NCBI GenBank assembly: GCA_041662605.1
Contig: JBAZSD010000002.1
Coordinates: 252,478-316,477, forward strand
Direction: 5' to 3'
DNA from: Desulfomonilaceae bacterium
GTDB lineage: Bacteria; Desulfobacterota; Desulfomonilia; Desulfomonilales; Desulfomonilaceae
DNA length: 64,000 nt
Shown: positions 8,797-17,459 of the stretch, piece by piece
How positions within the stretch are numbered: position 1 is the first letter of the stretch
Layout of the letters: the number at the start of each line of letters is the position of its first letter
Notes under the pieces: model-generated
What the model was told of the DNA's origin: nothing
Database searches by the model: none
What the model saw: the letters and a program-made list of their open reading frames with translations, nothing else
Position numbers and translations under genes: made by a program

Positions 8797-9837
8797 TCAG
8801 TAGTTATATCTCAGAGCTTCTGACGCCGTTCGCGCTGATTCTTCATCAGGCTTTCCATTGGGAAAGGCGGTAACAGCGTATCGGTAAGTTCTCCCCTTGG
8901 TAACCCGGTTATCTAGCAACCAGGCGGCTTTCACAGGTTCAGGGTTCACTTTCTGAAATACGCCGCCGCCCTCGGAACGATAAACGTTGTAGCGGGTTTC
9001 CTCGTTTTCTATCTTAACCGGGTTCCAGTACACCCTAATTCCCTGACGGCTCATCGCTACATTCACATCTTCGGGGGCTCCCCAGTAGACGCCTGGCGCA
9101 GTAGCTTCCACGACATTTGAGGGGTTGGATTCGACCAGCGTTCCTTTGTTCGATTTCACAGACCGGATAGCGTAATAATACTTTGTGTTTTTTTCCAGGT
9201 CTTTGTCCACGAACCATGGTTCTCGGTAAGGAGCTGTTCCGATTGCTTTCATCTGCTTTATGTTGTTGACGGTTCCTCTAAAAACTTCGTAACGGTCTAT
9301 TTTTTCATCGCTCGGCGCTGACCACTGCAGCCTGATGTGGCCTTCATCAGGCTGAGCCGTGAGACTTGTCGGAGCGGTCGGTGGAGCTTCATAATAAACA
9401 TCCACAGGGTTTCCAATTCGACCTTCCCGGCCGCGCATGTTATACGCGGCTACGGCGTAAGTATAAATCTTACCCAGAGAAACATCATTGTCTCTAAAGA
9501 TCACCTCATTGTCTTTTATTTCCGCGTTGGAAGGTGTTTGAAAATCTATGTTGGTTAACAACTCGCGCTTATCCTGACAATCTACGCAGTCTTCATCGAC
9601 GCCTCGCGATCCCCGGTATACCTTGAATCCAGACAAATCCGTCAACTTGGAACCGTCTGAATTCAAACCAGGAACAGTCCATTTCAGTTTTATCCCATTT
9701 GGGTCCGCTTTGACGTCGATAGTCTTGATTTCCGCAGGGATTCTGGTCGCTGTTGGTCTAGGGTTAGTCTTATAGCCACAAGACCAGAGCGAGCCCACGA
9801 AAATGAGAAAAATCAACGGTAAAGCAAACTTCTTCAA
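8797..9837 (-). CDS. Lipoprotein with three fibronectin type III domains
   Basis: The likely start is TTG at 9837, which overlaps the argH stop (TTGA) and places a short lipoprotein signal at the N-terminus: MKKFALPLIFLIFVGSLWSC, with lipobox LWSC and lipidated Cys at residue 20. An in-frame ATG at 9960 would put 41 unlikely residues inside argH. The 346-residue protein then has three FN3-like repeats of about 90-100 residues each, marked by the recurring pattern I+L+W..P and YEVFRG/FKVYRG/YNVYRS. No catalytic domain is visible. It would sit on the periplasmic side of a membrane. Why it lies inside an amino-acid operon is unclear, though small lipoproteins between argH and lysA occur in other bacteria. 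Confidence 0.82.
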   Translation of the reverse strand: MKKFALPLIFLIFVGSLWSCGYKTNPRPTATRIPAEIKTIDVKADPNGIKLKWTVPGLNSDGSKLTDLSGFKVYRGSRGVDEDCVDCQDKRELLTNIDFQTPSNAEIKDNEVIFRDNDVSLGKIYTYAVAAYNMRGREGRIGNPVDVYYEAPPTAPTSLTAQPDEGHIRLQWSAPSDEKIDRYEVFRGTVNNIKQMKAIGTAPYREPWFVDKDLEKNTKYYYAIRSVKSNKGTLVESNPSNVVEATAPGVYWGAPEDVNVAMSRQGIRVYWNPVKIENEETRYNVYRSEGGGVFQKVNPEPVKAAWLLDNRVTKGRTYRYAVTAFPNGKPDEESARTASEALRYNY

Positions 9838-11243
9838 TCGGAGTTGATTTTTCCCTTTTTGCCATCGGCTTGAGAATCGCGCCCGGCTTGCCGCAGGAAT
9901 TCCATGCCTTCTTCCAACTGGCGCGTCACGCTCTGTTTTCCGGTAGCGCCCTCCTGACATCTTGATTCGACCATTTCTTCCGGCGTTGGAGGAATAAAGC
10001 CGGGTTCGGATGTTTTTCCACGGATAATAGCGCCGACGTGAGCGTGCGCCTCGCGAAACGGCATTCCCTGACGGGCAAGAGAGTCTGCCACGTCGGTCGC
10101 TGCAAGGTACGGAGCCGACGCCGCTTCCAACATGACGTCACCCCTGAATCTGATCCCTTTTATCACGCCGGTCATGACCTTAAGGCTGTTGATCGTCGTG
10201 TCGATGGCGTCAAAGACGGGTTCTTTGTCTTCCTGGAGATCCTTGTTGTAAGTCAGTGGCAATCCCTTAAGGATGGTAAGAAGCGCAACCATATCTCCAT
10301 AAACTCGGCCTGTTTTTCCTCTCACCAATTCACACGCGTCGGGATTTTTTTTCTGAGGCATGATGCTTGAACCGGAGCAAAAAGCATCGGGAAGTTCCAC
10401 AAAAGCGAATTCGGACGATGACCACATGATAAGCTCTTCGGAAAAACGGGACAGATGCGCCATCACCAGACAACAATTGAAGACGAACTCGGCTGCGAAA
10501 TCCCTATCCGAAACCGCATCCATAGAGTTTCGGCTCAATTTGGAAAACTTCAGGTATTCGGCCGTCATCCTGCGGTTGATAGCAAAGGTGGTCCCAGCGA
10601 GAGCGGCCGACCCGAGAGGCATTTCATCGATTCTTTGGTCAGTGTCGGTAAACCGCTCCCAGTCCCTACGGAACATTTGAAAATAGGCCATTAAATGATG
10701 AGACACCCTTACAGGCTGAGCCCTTTGCAAATGAGTATAGCCTGGAAAAATCAGGTCAAGATTCTCTTCCGCCTTTTCCATCAAACCCTTGTTAATATCG
10801 AGAAGGGATTCCTTTATCAAAGTCGACTGATTTCTCAGAAATAAACGAAGATCCAGCGCTATCTGATCGTTTCTGCTACGAGCCGTATGAAGCTTCCCGG
10901 CTACATCACCGATTTTAGCTTTCAGCGCTTCTTCGATGTTTATATGAACGTCTTCCAGATCCTCCTGAAATTCGAACCGGCCATTCTCAAAATCATCCAG
11001 GACATCATTGAGCCCCTCTTCAATACGTTTCGCTTCATCCAGCGGGATTATGCCCTGAGCGCCCAGCATACGCACGTGGGCGACGCTGCCCTGTACATCC
11101 TCTCTGAATAGACGTCGATCAAACGAGATTGAAGCGTTGAATTTCGCAAAAAGCGGATTCATGCCTTCTTTGAATCGGCCCTTTCTAATGCCGGAAGAGC
11201 CGTCAGTTTTACCCGGAATATTCATACTGTTTTTCGAGCCCAT
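9834..11243 (-). CDS. argH: Argininosuccinate lyase
   Basis: Splits argininosuccinate into arginine and fumarate, the last arginine step. The 469-residue protein carries the fumarase/lyase superfamily signature GSSIMPQKKNPD at about residue 290 with the catalytic Ser, plus HTARSRNDQ and GYTHLQRAQPV. It is 24 bases downstream of argG. The N-terminus, starting MGSKNSMNIPGKT, is some 20-25 residues longer than usual; an ATG within SGIRKGRFKEGMNPLFAKF could be the true start. Confidence 0.95.
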   Translation of the reverse strand: MGSKNSMNIPGKTDGSSGIRKGRFKEGMNPLFAKFNASISFDRRLFREDVQGSVAHVRMLGAQGIIPLDEAKRIEEGLNDVLDDFENGRFEFQEDLEDVHINIEEALKAKIGDVAGKLHTARSRNDQIALDLRLFLRNQSTLIKESLLDINKGLMEKAEENLDLIFPGYTHLQRAQPVRVSHHLMAYFQMFRRDWERFTDTDQRIDEMPLGSAALAGTTFAINRRMTAEYLKFSKLSRNSMDAVSDRDFAAEFVFNCCLVMAHLSRFSEELIMWSSSEFAFVELPDAFCSGSSIMPQKKNPDACELVRGKTGRVYGDMVALLTILKGLPLTYNKDLQEDKEPVFDAIDTTINSLKVMTGVIKGIRFRGDVMLEAASAPYLAATDVADSLARQGMPFREAHAHVGAIIRGKTSEPGFIPPTPEEMVESRCQEGATGKQSVTRQLEEGMEFLRQAGRDSQADGKKGKINSD

Positions 11244-11267
11244 TTTTAAGTCGCTATAGATTCCAGC

Positions 11268-12482
11268 CTATTTCCTTTTCCTGGCCATAAGGGATCCGAT
11301 TCTTAATCTCAAGGCGTTAAGGCGGATGAACCCCTCAGCGTCGGATTGCGAATAGACCTGATCCTGCTCAAAGGTCGCAAACCTCTCATCGTACAGAGAG
11401 TTGTCCGATCTTCTGCCTGTAACCGTAACACTACCCTTGTAAATTCGCAGTCTTACATCTCCGGATACTACGGAAGACGCCATATCTATCGCGGACTGAA
11501 GAATTTTTCTCTCCGGCGAAAACCAGTAACCGTTATATACAAGCCCTGCATAGCGAGGTATCCATTCATCCTTGAGTTTTAGGACCTCCCGATCCATCGT
11601 TATGGATTCCAGGGCCCGTCTGGCGGAGTGGATGACCGTACCGCCCGGAGTCTCATAAACGCCTCGGCTTTTCATACCCACGTACCTGTTTTCTACCATG
11701 TCCACACGACCCACGCCGTGAGTTCCCGCCAGCTTGTTCAAATGATCCAGCAACACAGCGGGAGTCATCGTTACCCCATTTACAGCGACCGGATCACCTT
11801 GCTCAAAAGTCAGGACGATCTCCTCCGCCTTGTCAGGGGCATTCCTCGGATCGACCGTAAGCACAAACATGTCTGAAGGGGGTTCAGCCCATGGATCTTC
11901 CAGTATTCCTCCTTCAAAGCTCAGATGAAGCAGATTTCTATCCATACTGTAAGGCTTTTCAACGGTGGATGTTACTGGAATCCTATATTTTTTCGCGTAA
12001 TCGATAAGTTCCGATCTGGACTTGAACGACCATGTTCGCCATGGAGCAATAACTTTAATCTCCGGGTTGATTGAATAGTATGTCAGTTCAAACCGAACCT
12101 GGTCGTTACCCTTCCCGGTAGCGCCATGGCTAACGGCGTCGGCGTTTTCCTTTGCGACTATTTCCATTTGCGCCTGGGCGATACATGGCCTGGCTATTGA
12201 TGTCCCAAGAAGATATGTCCCTTCATAAACCGCGTTCGCCCGAAACATTGGGAAAACGAAATACTTTACAAAATCTTCCTTGAGATCAATCACGTATATG
12301 GACTCAGCCCCAGACGCTTCGGCCTTGTCATCCAGAGTGTCCAGTTCTTCACCCTGCCCAAGATCGGCCGCAAAGGCTACAACGGGGCACTCATAGGTTT
12401 CGACCAGCCACCTCAGGATTACTGAAGTGTCCAACCCTCCGGAATAGGCCAGAACTATTTTTTTTATGTCCTTCTGTTTCAA
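11268..12482 (-). CDS. argG: Argininosuccinate synthase
   Basis: Joins citrulline and aspartate with ATP. The N-type ATP pyrophosphatase P-loop AYSGGLDTSVIL sits at residues about 10-22, followed by ATGKGNDQVRFEL and the conserved SRGVYETPGGT. I chose the TTG at 12482 because GGAGG lies four bases upstream and the resulting 404 residues match the family. An in-frame ATG at 12530, one base after the argF stop, would add 16 residues (MSIGHYSGLLTTVGGT) and has no ribosome site. Confidence 0.94.
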   Translation of the reverse strand: MKQKDIKKIVLAYSGGLDTSVILRWLVETYECPVVAFAADLGQGEELDTLDDKAEASGAESIYVIDLKEDFVKYFVFPMFRANAVYEGTYLLGTSIARPCIAQAQMEIVAKENADAVSHGATGKGNDQVRFELTYYSINPEIKVIAPWRTWSFKSRSELIDYAKKYRIPVTSTVEKPYSMDRNLLHLSFEGGILEDPWAEPPSDMFVLTVDPRNAPDKAEEIVLTFEQGDPVAVNGVTMTPAVLLDHLNKLAGTHGVGRVDMVENRYVGMKSRGVYETPGGTVIHSARRALESITMDREVLKLKDEWIPRYAGLVYNGYWFSPERKILQSAIDMASSVVSGDVRLRIYKGSVTVTGRRSDNSLYDERFATFEQDQVYSQSDAEGFIRLNALRLRIGSLMARKRK

Positions 12483-12531
12483 TGTTCCTCCAACTGTTGT
12501 CAGCAAGCCACTGTAGTGGCCTATACTCATT

Positions 12532-13431
12532 TCAATTGCTAAGCAAGTCCTCTAGTAGAGCCTTCTGAACATGGAGCCTGTTTTCAGCCTGATTCCATAT
12601 TAAAGAGCGATCCGACTCCATGATGTCTTCCGAAATCTCTTCCCCACGGTGCGCCGGCAAACAATGCAGCACATAAACAGGATCGCCGGCGTGCTTAAGT
12701 ATGCCGCTGTTCACCTGATATCCCTGAAAGACCTCTTGACGGATCACGGTCTCTTTTTCCTGTCCCATGGAAGCCCAGACATCAGTTGATATCGCATTGG
12801 CTCCTTTAACCGCTTCCAATGGATTACGGGTCAGTTTCACATTCTTGCAGTCAACTTTTACAGCGGGGTCATAACCTTCAGGACAAGCCAAAACAAATTG
12901 GAATCCGAGTTTCTGGGCTGCATATATCCATGAATTCGCGACGTTGTTTCCATCACCGATCCATGCGGCCTTCATTTTTAAAATATCCAGTCCAGCCTCC
13001 TGAAGGGTCAATAGATCACCGAGGATCTGGCAGGGGTGGGACTTGTCGGTCAGGGCGTTTATTACCGGAATGGTGGACCATTTCGCGAATTCCTCGACTA
13101 TTTCCTGGCCGAAGGTTCGTATTACAATTGCGTCGAGGTATCTTGAGAGGACTCGGGCCGTGTCCCTGATCGGTTCACCCCGACCAAGCTGGATGTCACG
13201 CGAATTCAGAAAGATGGGGTGTCCGCCCAACTGATACACACCCACATCAAAAGATACTCTGGTTCTTGTGGAGGGCTTGTCAAAAAGCAGTCCAACACTC
13301 TTGCCCTCCAATGGTAAATCGGGGCCTTTGCCGGGTTCGCCTCTTTTCATGGCTTGGGCGCGGTGGATCCATCCAAGAATCTGTTCCTTGGAGCAATCGG
13401 CAAGACTCAGGAAATGTCGAGCTTTTTTCAT
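12532..13431 (-). CDS. argF: Ornithine carbamoyltransferase
   Basis: Transfers the carbamoyl group to ornithine, giving citrulline. The 299-residue protein has the carbamoyl-phosphate-binding FDKPSTRTRVSFD (residues about 50-62), HPCQILGD, and the ornithine-binding HCLPAHRGEE near the C-terminus. Length and motifs are typical of the anabolic enzyme; there is no arginine deiminase or carbamate kinase nearby that would suggest a catabolic role. It lies four bases after argD. Confidence 0.95.
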   Translation of the reverse strand: MKKARHFLSLADCSKEQILGWIHRAQAMKRGEPGKGPDLPLEGKSVGLLFDKPSTRTRVSFDVGVYQLGGHPIFLNSRDIQLGRGEPIRDTARVLSRYLDAIVIRTFGQEIVEEFAKWSTIPVINALTDKSHPCQILGDLLTLQEAGLDILKMKAAWIGDGNNVANSWIYAAQKLGFQFVLACPEGYDPAVKVDCKNVKLTRNPLEAVKGANAISTDVWASMGQEKETVIRQEVFQGYQVNSGILKHAGDPVYVLHCLPAHRGEEISEDIMESDRSLIWNQAENRLHVQKALLEDLLSN

Positions 13432-13435
13432 GGCG

Positions 13436-14638
13436 CTAATCCGTGATTCTAGATAAGGACGCTTCCAGAATGATTATCATTTCATCGATTTCTTCGCCGG
13501 AAACAATCAACGGCGGGAGGAATCGAAGAACCGTATCGGATGTGCAATTAACCAGGAGCCCATTTTCTCTCATTATTGTAACGAGGTCGGCTCCGGCTAT
13601 TTTCAGATCCATCGCCTGCATCAATCCCATGCCTCGAACTTCTTTGACTACTTTATGTTTGGCGGCTACGTCTTCCAGTCGGGATCTCAAATATCCACCC
13701 ATTATCCGGACACGATCCAGAAAGCCGGGTGATAGAATCTCCCTGACTACCGCCACTCCCGCGGCCGATGACAACGGGTTACCACCAAACGTGGTAGCGT
13801 GGTTCCCCGGCTTGAAAGTTTCCGCTATCCTGTCGGTAGCAAGCAGCGCCCCTATGGGAACCCCTCCCGCCAGTCCTTTCGCCAAGGTCATTATGTCAGG
13901 AGCGACGCCGAAGTTTTCGTAAGCGAACAACTTGCCGGTCCGGCCCATGCCGGTCTGGACTTCGTCGAAGACCAGTAATACGCCCCTATTGTCGCAAAGT
14001 TCGCGGACTTTCCGGAGAAAATCCGGAGGGGGAATCCGCACTCCCCCTTCACCCTGAATCGGTTCGATCATCACGGCTGCGGTGTTGTCCGAAACAGCCG
14101 CTTCCAGCGCCTCGAAATCCCCGAATGGGACATGGGAGAATCCGGGTGTATGGGGTTCGAATCCCTGGCGATACTTCGTCTGCCCTGTAGCGGCGAGTGT
14201 CGCCAGTGTCCTTCCATGGAAGGAGTTCTCCATCGTGATTATATGGAATCGGTCCTTGGCGCCGCTGTCGTTGAAAAACTTTCGCGAGAGCTTTATAGCC
14301 CCCTCGTTCGCCTCGGCGCCCGAGTTGCAAAAGAAAGCCTTGTCAGCGAATGAATTCTCAGTGAGTAGCCGCGCTAGCTCGATTTGAGGCTGTATATGGA
14401 AAATGTTGGAGACGTGAATAAGTCTGGCGGCCTGCCTGGAAATAGCGTCCACAAGGACAGGGTGCGCGTGGCCAAGAGGACACGCCGCAATACCTTGCAC
14501 AAAATCGAGATATTCTTTCCCTTCGCTGTCCTTGACCCTGACTCCTTTGCCTTCTACCAACATAATTGGCGTCCGGCCATAAGTGTTGAAAACATATTCA
14601 TTGTTGGCGGAAATAAAGTCTGATGATTCCTTTGCCAT
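13436..14638 (-). CDS. argD: Acetylornithine aminotransferase
   Basis: PLP-dependent class III aminotransferase that makes N-acetylornithine from the semialdehyde; many such enzymes also work as succinyldiaminopimelate aminotransferase, which fits the neighbouring lysine genes. The 400 residues show NSGAEANEGAIKLSRK (PLP phosphate), VLLVFDEVQTGMGRTGKL and the Schiff-base lysine in MTLAKGLAGGVPIGA (about residue 247). It lies 95 bases downstream of argB and directly before argF. Confidence 0.94.
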   Translation of the reverse strand: MAKESSDFISANNEYVFNTYGRTPIMLVEGKGVRVKDSEGKEYLDFVQGIAACPLGHAHPVLVDAISRQAARLIHVSNIFHIQPQIELARLLTENSFADKAFFCNSGAEANEGAIKLSRKFFNDSGAKDRFHIITMENSFHGRTLATLAATGQTKYRQGFEPHTPGFSHVPFGDFEALEAAVSDNTAAVMIEPIQGEGGVRIPPPDFLRKVRELCDNRGVLLVFDEVQTGMGRTGKLFAYENFGVAPDIMTLAKGLAGGVPIGALLATDRIAETFKPGNHATTFGGNPLSSAAGVAVVREILSPGFLDRVRIMGGYLRSRLEDVAAKHKVVKEVRGMGLMQAMDLKIAGADLVTIMRENGLLVNCTSDTVLRFLPPLIVSGEEIDEMIIILEASLSRITD

Positions 14639-14733
14639 TTTACGTCTCTCTTAGGCGACGAGTTTCACAACTCGTCTGGTGAAAATTGATAAAGGCTGAA
14701 CCAGGATCCGGTTCAGAATGCGCATGACAAGGC

Positions 14734-15642
14734 CTAAAGGCCCGGCGCTTTTTCGCGAACAATTTCGGTGCCTATACCCTCATCCGTCAGAAGTTCCAGC
14801 AACAGAGCGTGAGGTACCCTGCCATCAATAATGTGGGCTTTCGGCACTCCGCCTCTGATAGCCGATAGACAGCTTTTAATTTTTGGTATCATTCCGCCGG
14901 ATATACCTTCGGTCTTTATCAACTGTTCCGCCTCTTCTTCTGAAAGGCTTGAAATAAGATTATTCTGCGAATCCAGCACACCCGGCACATCCGTGAGCAA
15001 CAGTAATTTTTCCGCTTCCAATGCCGCAGCCATAGCCCCGGCGGCCGTGTCCGCGTTTATGTTGTATGGTTTTTCCTGTGGACCTGCGCCTACTGGCGCT
15101 ATAACGGGAACAAACCCCCGGTCTTCCAGTGAAGCTATCAAATCAGGGTTAATCCTTTCAACCTCTCCTACCAGTCCAAGGTCCTCATCAATACCGGCCA
15201 ATCTTGCAGGCTTGGCTTTTTTTGCCCGGATGAGCTGACCATCGCGGCCTGATATGCCAACAGCCCGCCCGCCGTATGAATTGATCAGTGAGACTACGTC
15301 CTTGTTTACCTTTGCCACCAGGACCATCTCGACAACGTCCATAGTCTCTTCATCAGTGACGCGAAGCCCTTTGACAAACTTGCTCTCTTTACCCAGTTTC
15401 TTTAACAGCGCTCCTATTTGAGGGCCTCCACCGTGGACAATGACAGGTTTAACTCCGATGAAACTCAGAAGCGCCACATCCTCCGCAAAATCCCGTTTGA
15501 GATCGTTGTTCGTCATAGCGCTGCCGCCATATTTTATGAGGATTCGTTTGCCTCTAAACTTCCTGATATATGGAAGAGCTTCAGCGAGTATACCCGCTCT
15601 CATCTCCGGAGAAACAGGTTGTGGAGTTTTATCGTTGGTCAT
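14734..15642 (-). CDS. argB: Acetylglutamate kinase
   Basis: Phosphorylates N-acetylglutamate. The 302-residue amino-acid-kinase-fold protein has KRILIKYGGSAM (glycine loop, residues about 35-46), VIVHGGGPQI and the C-terminal GGMIPKIKSC. The extended N-terminal helix before the first strand (residues 1-33) is the feature that marks arginine-inhibited, hexameric NAGKs, so feedback by arginine is probable. It is the first gene of the minus-strand arginine run; argA, argC, argE and argJ are not in the window. Confidence 0.94.
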   Translation of the reverse strand: MTNDKTPQPVSPEMRAGILAEALPYIRKFRGKRILIKYGGSAMTNNDLKRDFAEDVALLSFIGVKPVIVHGGGPQIGALLKKLGKESKFVKGLRVTDEETMDVVEMVLVAKVNKDVVSLINSYGGRAVGISGRDGQLIRAKKAKPARLAGIDEDLGLVGEVERINPDLIASLEDRGFVPVIAPVGAGPQEKPYNINADTAAGAMAAALEAEKLLLLTDVPGVLDSQNNLISSLSEEEAEQLIKTEGISGGMIPKIKSCLSAIRGGVPKAHIIDGRVPHALLLELLTDEGIGTEIVREKAPGL

Positions 15643-15761
15643 TCGAAATCTCTCGTTTATCGGCGCAGCCGGCGAAATATCGAATCGTCGTCGGCTTTCA
15701 CGCGCTAAAATTTCTATTTTAACATGAACTTCTAAAATTCGTTAAGGAAAATTATTGATTT

Positions 15762-16664
15762 TCACGCGTTTTTCACAGCGTTAACAATCATTTGATGCCC
15801 CAGGTTCGTAAATCGTATTGTTTCATCAATCAATTTCCTGAACGGCTTCAGCGGTTGAAACACTGTTTCTAGTTCCTCTTCAGGGTGGTACAGCTTCTTT
15901 CTCAAGTTAAAGGATCTGGTTCTCACCTGGATTTTCCGGAATCCTACCGACTCCAGGATTTTCACAATTGTGACCGGATCAAAAAGAACTATATGGTCAG
16001 AGCCGTTCAGATAAACCCACTCAGGTCCGTTTACCATCCTGGACAGGGAGTTGAAATTTGTCGTTGAAAGACGCAACAGGCCACCGGGTCTCAAGCTTGT
16101 ATATGCTCTCAGCAGACAGGCTCTTGGAGATTCCAGATGTTCAATCACGTCCCAAAGTCTTATCGCATCGAATGATCCTTCGGTTGCCTCGAATTTTTCC
16201 GCTCCCGATGTGATTATTCTCTTGATACCCTTATTAATAAGATTTGCAATAGCTTCATGGTTGATCTCTACTGCCCAGGTCTCCCAACCCATAAGTCTCG
16301 CCGTGTTCAGGAACCAGCCCTTGCCGGGTCCTATTTCCAGTATTTGGTTTAGCTTCCGGTAATTTCCAAATATCGCGAGTTCCCGACAAATTCTATTTAG
16401 CTGGCGGGTTGAAAGTTTATCCTCACCCATTGCGCCGGTTCCGGAAACTCTCTGATATTGCTCGTGGAATTTTAGATGTGGATCTACAAAAACAAGTCCG
16501 CAATCCCAGCAACGAACATGCCTAAAGCCTTCTTTTTCAAAGATAAGACTGGAATTGTCCGACCCGCACAAGTCACATACTCTGTGAACCTTTTCCTCAA
16601 ATTGACATGTTGATTGACATGGGCCCATGATCTGCTTATCGCCAACAAATGGTATTCTTGTCAA
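15762..16664 (-). CDS. Class I SAM-dependent methyltransferase with N-terminal zinc ribbon
   Basis: A 300-residue protein. Near the N-terminus (residues about 31-55) CDLCGSDN and CWDCGLVFVDP give two CxxC knuckles for a zinc ion, followed by a Rossmann methyltransferase with motif I LEIGPGKGWFL at about residue 110 and VIEHLESP. This zinc-ribbon plus Methyltransf_23 layout is common in sugar C-methyltransferases and cell-envelope methyltransferases. The real substrate cannot be told. It is followed by the arginine operon about 120 bases downstream but is unrelated to it by motif. A divergent HD-domain gene lies upstream. Confidence 0.8.
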   Translation of the reverse strand: MTRIPFVGDKQIMGPCQSTCQFEEKVHRVCDLCGSDNSSLIFEKEGFRHVRCWDCGLVFVDPHLKFHEQYQRVSGTGAMGEDKLSTRQLNRICRELAIFGNYRKLNQILEIGPGKGWFLNTARLMGWETWAVEINHEAIANLINKGIKRIITSGAEKFEATEGSFDAIRLWDVIEHLESPRACLLRAYTSLRPGGLLRLSTTNFNSLSRMVNGPEWVYLNGSDHIVLFDPVTIVKILESVGFRKIQVRTRSFNLRKKLYHPEEELETVFQPLKPFRKLIDETIRFTNLGHQMIVNAVKNA

Positions 16665-16791
16665 AATATTTTAGTTTGAATACCTTATCAACATATTATC
16701 ACTTGTTTTTAATCGTATCGCCTTGATTACTTTGATGAGTCGTGATAAATACTTGGTAATTATATATTAGTAAGTTATTAGGAGCTTATGC

Positions 16792-17391
16792 TTGGAGCTT
16801 AAAGCCATTGCTGATTTCTTGTTTGAGGTTGGGATGCTTAAACGCACCCCCAGATCCGGTTTTCAGTTCCTGGGAACGGGAAAAGAAACGGTAGCGGAGC
16901 ATAGCCTTCGCTGCGCGGTGATTGGTTACACTCTCTCCCGGATGTCCGCGGAATCTGACACCTCCAGGGTAGTCTTGATGTGTTTGTTTCATGATCTTGT
17001 AGAAGCCCGGACCGGAGACCTCAATTACGTAAACAAGAAATACGTGATCGCAGATGAAAAGTCTGCGGTGAGAGATATGACGGCCAATTTGCCCTTTGGT
17101 GAAGAAATCAGACTCTTAACCGAAGAATTCAATTCAAGGACCTCTTATGAATCGCAGCTTGCCAATGACGCTGACCAGATTGAGATGATACTCCAACTCA
17201 AGGAACTCGGAGATCTCGGCAATCCATACTCTCGAGAATGGATACTGACCGCTACCAAGAGGCTTCGGACGGAAAAAGGAAAACAACTGGCCCGGAGTAT
17301 AATGAATACTGATTTCTCAGCATGGTGGTTCCAGGAAAAAGATGACGAGTGGTGGATACACGCTGTCAAACCCGAAGAGAGCGAAAAGTAG
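16792..17391 (+). CDS. HD-domain phosphohydrolase, YfbR-like 5'-nucleotidase family
   Basis: The 199-residue protein has the HD metal-binding set: His in EHSLRCAVIGYTLS, the doublet in CLFHDLVEARTGDLN and a downstream Asp in LANDADQIEMI. This spacing matches YfbR and HDDC2-type nucleoside 5'-monophosphatases, which dephosphorylate deoxynucleotides. Start is TTG at 16792 with AGGAG seven bases upstream; an ATG four bases earlier is out of frame and meets a stop after four codons. It is divergent from the methyltransferase gene and 68 bases upstream of the CHAT-like gene. Confidence 0.85.
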   Translation: MELKAIADFLFEVGMLKRTPRSGFQFLGTGKETVAEHSLRCAVIGYTLSRMSAESDTSRVVLMCLFHDLVEARTGDLNYVNKKYVIADEKSAVRDMTANLPFGEEIRLLTEEFNSRTSYESQLANDADQIEMILQLKELGDLGNPYSREWILTATKRLRTEKGKQLARSIMNTDFSAWWFQEKDDEWWIHAVKPEESEK

Positions 17392-17459
17392 TCTGTATCC
17401 CCAAAAAATATGTTCCGGATCAAAAACGGTTTGACAGTGGGTAAAAGGTGACGTGCCTC

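Noticed and set aside
9838..9960. 41-residue N-terminal extension of the FN3 lipoprotein
   Set aside because: It lies inside argH, is Arg-rich and would hide the lipoprotein signal.
11268..13431. Arginine deiminase-type catabolic cluster
   Set aside because: argF and argG lie with argB, argD and argH and no arcA or arcC is present, so the set is biosynthetic.
13443..13922. 159-residue plus-strand open frame over argD
   Set aside because: Mirror frame of a well-supported aminotransferase.
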